Of a stretch of 7,797 nucleotides of DNA, positions 6,058-7,797 are shown one piece after another. Positions within the stretch are counted from its first letter, which is position 1. Every line of letters starts with the position of its first letter. Both the position numbers and the translations under genes were made by a program. The notes below the pieces were generated by a model, which was given only the letters and a program-made list of their open reading frames with translations, did no database searches and was not told where the DNA came from. Source of the stretch: Chromatiales bacterium (GTDB lineage Bacteria > Pseudomonadota > Gammaproteobacteria > Thiohalospirales > Thiohalospiraceae); assembly GCA_026984715.1 (NCBI GenBank), contig JALSRO010000423.1, positions 1 to 7,797 of the forward strand, in the 5' to 3' direction.

Positions 6058-6181
6058 GCGGGGATTATGAAAGATTTTTGTAAATGAAGCTATGATAGGA
6101 TCGGTGTGATTCTCCGCCCCGAAGCTTCCTGTTTTTCGAGAGCCTCGGGGTGAATGAAAAAACGGGGGGCGGAATAGTGAG
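6058..6181. promoter_or_regulatory. Divergent promoter region between the symporter-nadC unit and ampD
   Basis: In this 124-base region, on the plus strand, ATGAAA (6067-6072) and TATGAT (6091-6096) with an 18-base spacer form a plausible sigma-70 promoter for ampD, with a start near 6103. Two hairpins compete for the same C run: CCCCGA (6117-6122) with TCGGGG (6145-6150), or TCCGCCCC (6113-6120) with GGGGCGGA (6166-6173). The second pairing reaches the purine-rich stretch just before the ampD ATG and could hide its ribosome binding site. I see no convincing promoter boxes for the minus strand, although one must lie here. Confidence 0.4.
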
Positions 6182-6748
6182 ATGAGAATAGAGACCAACA
6201 CCGGGCTGCTGCAGTGCGCGCGTCAGGTCTGTTCTCCCAACTGTGACGAGCGCCCCGAGGGGGAGCAGATCAGCCTGCTGGTGATCCACAACATCAGCCT
6301 GCCGCCGGCGGAGTATGGCGGCTGCTGGATCGATGCGCTGTTCACCAACACCCTCGATGCCGCGGCCCATCCCTATTTCCGGACCATCGCCGGGCAGCGG
6401 GTTTCCGCCCATCTGTTGATCCGGCGCGATGGCGAGCTGGTGCAGTATGTCCCGTTTCAGCGCCGCGCCTGGCATGCGGGGGTGTCCTGTTTCCAGGGGC
6501 GCGAGGGGTGCAACGACTTTTCCATCGGTATCGAGCTGGAGGGGTGTGACGAGCACCCCTATGAAGATGTGCAGTATGAACGGCTGATCCCGCTGACCCG
6601 CTCCCTGATGCGGCACTATCCCGCTATTACGCCCGGACGGATTGTCGGGCACTGTGATATCGCCCCGGGGCGCAAGAGTGATCCCGGCCCGGCGTTCGAC
6701 TGGAAGCGCTATCTCGATGCGTTGCGGGACGACCCATGCAGCGGTTGA
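6182..6748 (+). CDS. ampD: 1,6-anhydro-N-acetylmuramyl-L-alanine amidase AmpD
   Basis: Cytoplasmic zinc amidase (amidase_2 family) that removes the stem peptide from 1,6-anhydro-MurNAc-peptides during cell-wall recycling. In species with AmpR it keeps inducible beta-lactamase off. The length of 188 residues is typical. Zinc ligands are H36 ([11 protein letters not shown]), H157 ([19 protein letters not shown]) and D167. The catalytic E118 (SIGIELEG) and K165 also match by position the residues known from Citrobacter AmpD. GCWIDALF and [19 protein letters not shown] are further AmpD-type stretches, and no signal peptide is present. The start is the ATG at 6182, just after a possible leader hairpin. 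Its 3' end overlaps the following membrane gene by 13 bases, implying coupled translation. No ampE-like gene follows; DUF1538 genes take that place. No ampR or beta-lactamase gene is in the window. Confidence 0.95.
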   Translation: MRIETNTGLLQCARQVCSPNCDERPEGEQISLLVIHNISLPPAEYGGCWIDALFTNTLDAAAHPYFRTIAGQRVSAHLLIRRDGELVQYVPFQRRAWHAGVSCFQGREGCNDFSIGIELEGCDEHPYEDVQYERLIPLTRSLMRHYPAITPGRIVGHCDIAPGRKSDPGPAFDWKRYLDALRDDPCSG

Positions 6749-7467
6749 GGGTCATCGGACAGCCGTTGCTGGAGAGCCTGCGCGATCTCGCCCCTATCAT
6801 TGTGGTGATCGCCTTTTTCCAGCTCGCGGTGCTGCAGCAGCCGTTGCCGGATCTGGAGCGGCTGCTGGTGGGTACGCTGCTGGTTGCCGCCGGTCTGGCG
6901 CTGTTCGTGCGGGGGCTGGAGATGGGGCTGTTCCCCATCGGTGAGAGCATGGCCTACGCCTTCGCCCGCAAGGGGAGTGTGCTGTGGCTGCTGCTGTTCG
7001 CCTTTGCGCTGGGGTTCGGAACTACCGTGGCGGAGCCGGCACTGATCGCGGTGGCCGGCGAGGCGGCGCAGGTGGCGGCGCAAGGGGGGGTAATCGATGA
7101 CACTCCGCAGGAGCGCGACGCCTATGCCATGGGGCTGCGTTTGACCGTCGCCCTGTCGGTGGGGTTGGCCATCGTGATCGGCGTGCTGCGTATCCTGCGC
7201 GGCTGGCCGATCCACTATCTGATCATCGGCGGCTATGTGGGGGTGGTGATCATGACCCTGTTCGCGCCGAAGGAGATCATCGGCATCGCCTACGACTCCG
7301 GCGGTGTGACCACCTCCACCATCACCGTGCCGCTGGTGACCGCGCTGGGGGTCGGGCTGGCCTCCAGTATCAAGGGGCGCAACCCGATGGTGGACGGCTT
7401 CGGCCTGATCGCCTTTGCCTCGCTGACCCCGATGATATTCGTGATGGGTTACGGGATGCTCATCTGA
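6736..7467 (+). CDS. DUF1538 family integral membrane protein, first copy
   Basis: Polytopic membrane protein of 243 residues, of uncharacterised function. About six to seven hydrophobic helices are visible. It has [20 protein letters not shown] (37-56), [11 protein letters not shown] (93-103) and, as the strongest marker, [14 protein letters not shown] (186-199). These Gly- and Thr-rich stretches interrupting helices resemble re-entrant or substrate-binding segments of transporters, so a transport role is a reasonable inference but not established. The ATG at 6736 lies within the end of ampD (13-base overlap), with GGGA about 7 bases upstream. The next gene starts inside its stop codon (TGATG) and encodes a paralogue, suggesting a two-subunit membrane complex. 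A run of seven G residues lies in codons for QGGV (near 7084-7090). Confidence 0.8.
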   Translation: MQRLRVIGQPLLESLRDLAPIIVVIAFFQLAVLQQPLPDLERLLVGTLLVAAGLALFVRGLEMGLFPIGESMAYAFARKGSVLWLLLFAFALGFGTTVAEPALIAVAGEAAQVAAQGGVIDDTPQERDAYAMGLRLTVALSVGLAIVIGVLRILRGWPIHYLIIGGYVGVVIMTLFAPKEIIGIAYDSGGVTTSTITVPLVTALGVGLASSIKGRNPMVDGFGLIAFASLTPMIFVMGYGMLI

Positions 7468-7797
7468 TGGAGCTGCTGCAACATCTGCTCCACACCACGC
7501 TGCTGACGGTGCGCGATGTACTGCCCATCGTGGCGGTTATCTTCGGCTTTCAGCTGCTGGTGATCCGCAGGCCGATCCCCAATCTGAAAAGGGTCCTGCT
7601 GGGGTTTCTCTATGTGCTGATCGGTCTGGCCCTGTTTCTGGTGGGGCTGGAGGAGGCGCTGTTTCCACTGGGAGAGCTGATGGCCCGGCAGCTTACCGAT
7701 CCGGCTTTCATCCATCGCGGAGTGGAGCAGGTCGCCGGGGTGCTGCGCTGGCAGGAGTACATGTGGGTCTACCTGTTCGCGGCCGCCATCGGCTTCT
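7467..7797 (+). CDS. DUF1538 family integral membrane protein, second copy (partial)
   Basis: This gene is open to the window end; 110 codons are visible from the ATG at 7467, which shares a base with the previous stop codon (TGA at 7465-7467). The product is a paralogue of the preceding protein: VRDVLPIVAVIFGFQLLVIR aligns with [20 protein letters not shown], then IPNLKRVLLGF with [11 protein letters not shown], and VGLEEALFPLGELMA with [15 protein letters not shown]. Two hydrophobic helices plus the beginning of a third are present. It likely forms a complex with the first copy. The C-terminal half, including the expected SGG(V/I)TT motif, lies outside the window. Confidence 0.8.
   Translation, partial: MELLQHLLHTTLLTVRDVLPIVAVIFGFQLLVIRRPIPNLKRVLLGFLYVLIGLALFLVGLEEALFPLGELMARQLTDPAFIHRGVEQVAGVLRWQEYMWVYLFAAAIGF

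Noticed and set aside
6065..6652. 195-codon open frame on the minus strand
   Set aside because: Antisense to ampD, which has all zinc and catalytic residues.
6709..7215. 168-codon open frame on the minus strand
   Set aside because: Antisense to the first DUF1538 gene; Gln/His-rich low-complexity product.

Overview
The window reads as a chromosomal segment of a Gram-negative bacterium, most likely a gammaproteobacterium. This is inferred from a recognisable ampD, a quinolinate phosphoribosyltransferase (nadC), a RatA/COQ10-type START protein and dense GC-rich coding. I cannot fix the genus. I see no rRNA, tRNA, CRISPR array, insertion sequence or phage gene.

Layout, left to right. A plus-strand SRPBCC/COQ10-like gene (123-551) is followed by a visibly AT-richer block (about 620-2580). 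That block holds two minus-strand genes for exported proteins. The first in transcription order is a type-3 N-acetylmuramoyl-L-alanine amidase homologue (1725-2486). The second is an unrecognised membrane-anchored protein with a duplicated cysteine module (623-1618). A non-coding stretch of about 330 bases (2487-2817) carries the candidate amidase promoter, with an 8-base G/C tract between its boxes, and a structured leader in front of a MenA/UbiA-type prenyltransferase (2818-3753, plus). Convergent to it lies a minus-strand pair: an AGCS sodium:alanine/glycine symporter whose 3' end is out of frame (4813-6057, with its lost tail at 4715-4828), then nadC (3867-4712). A compact divergent intergenic region (6058-6181) separates this pair from a plus-strand group: ampD (6182-6748), a DUF1538 membrane protein (6736-7467) and a second, paralogous DUF1538 protein that runs off the window (7467 onward).

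How the genes may work together. The symporter and nadC form a tight transcription unit: the frame-restored symporter stop lies two bases before the nadC ATG, and the nadC ribosome binding site sits inside the symporter's last codons. ampD and the two DUF1538 genes overlap end to start and look translationally coupled. AmpD recycles cytoplasmic anhydro-muropeptides, while the exported amidase would act on periplasmic peptidoglycan. The clearest anomalies are two probable frame disruptions (symporter C-terminus; amidase C-terminus with a Trp-rich tail), the repeated CM-x-x-KGFQY protein, and the homopolymer in the amidase promoter.
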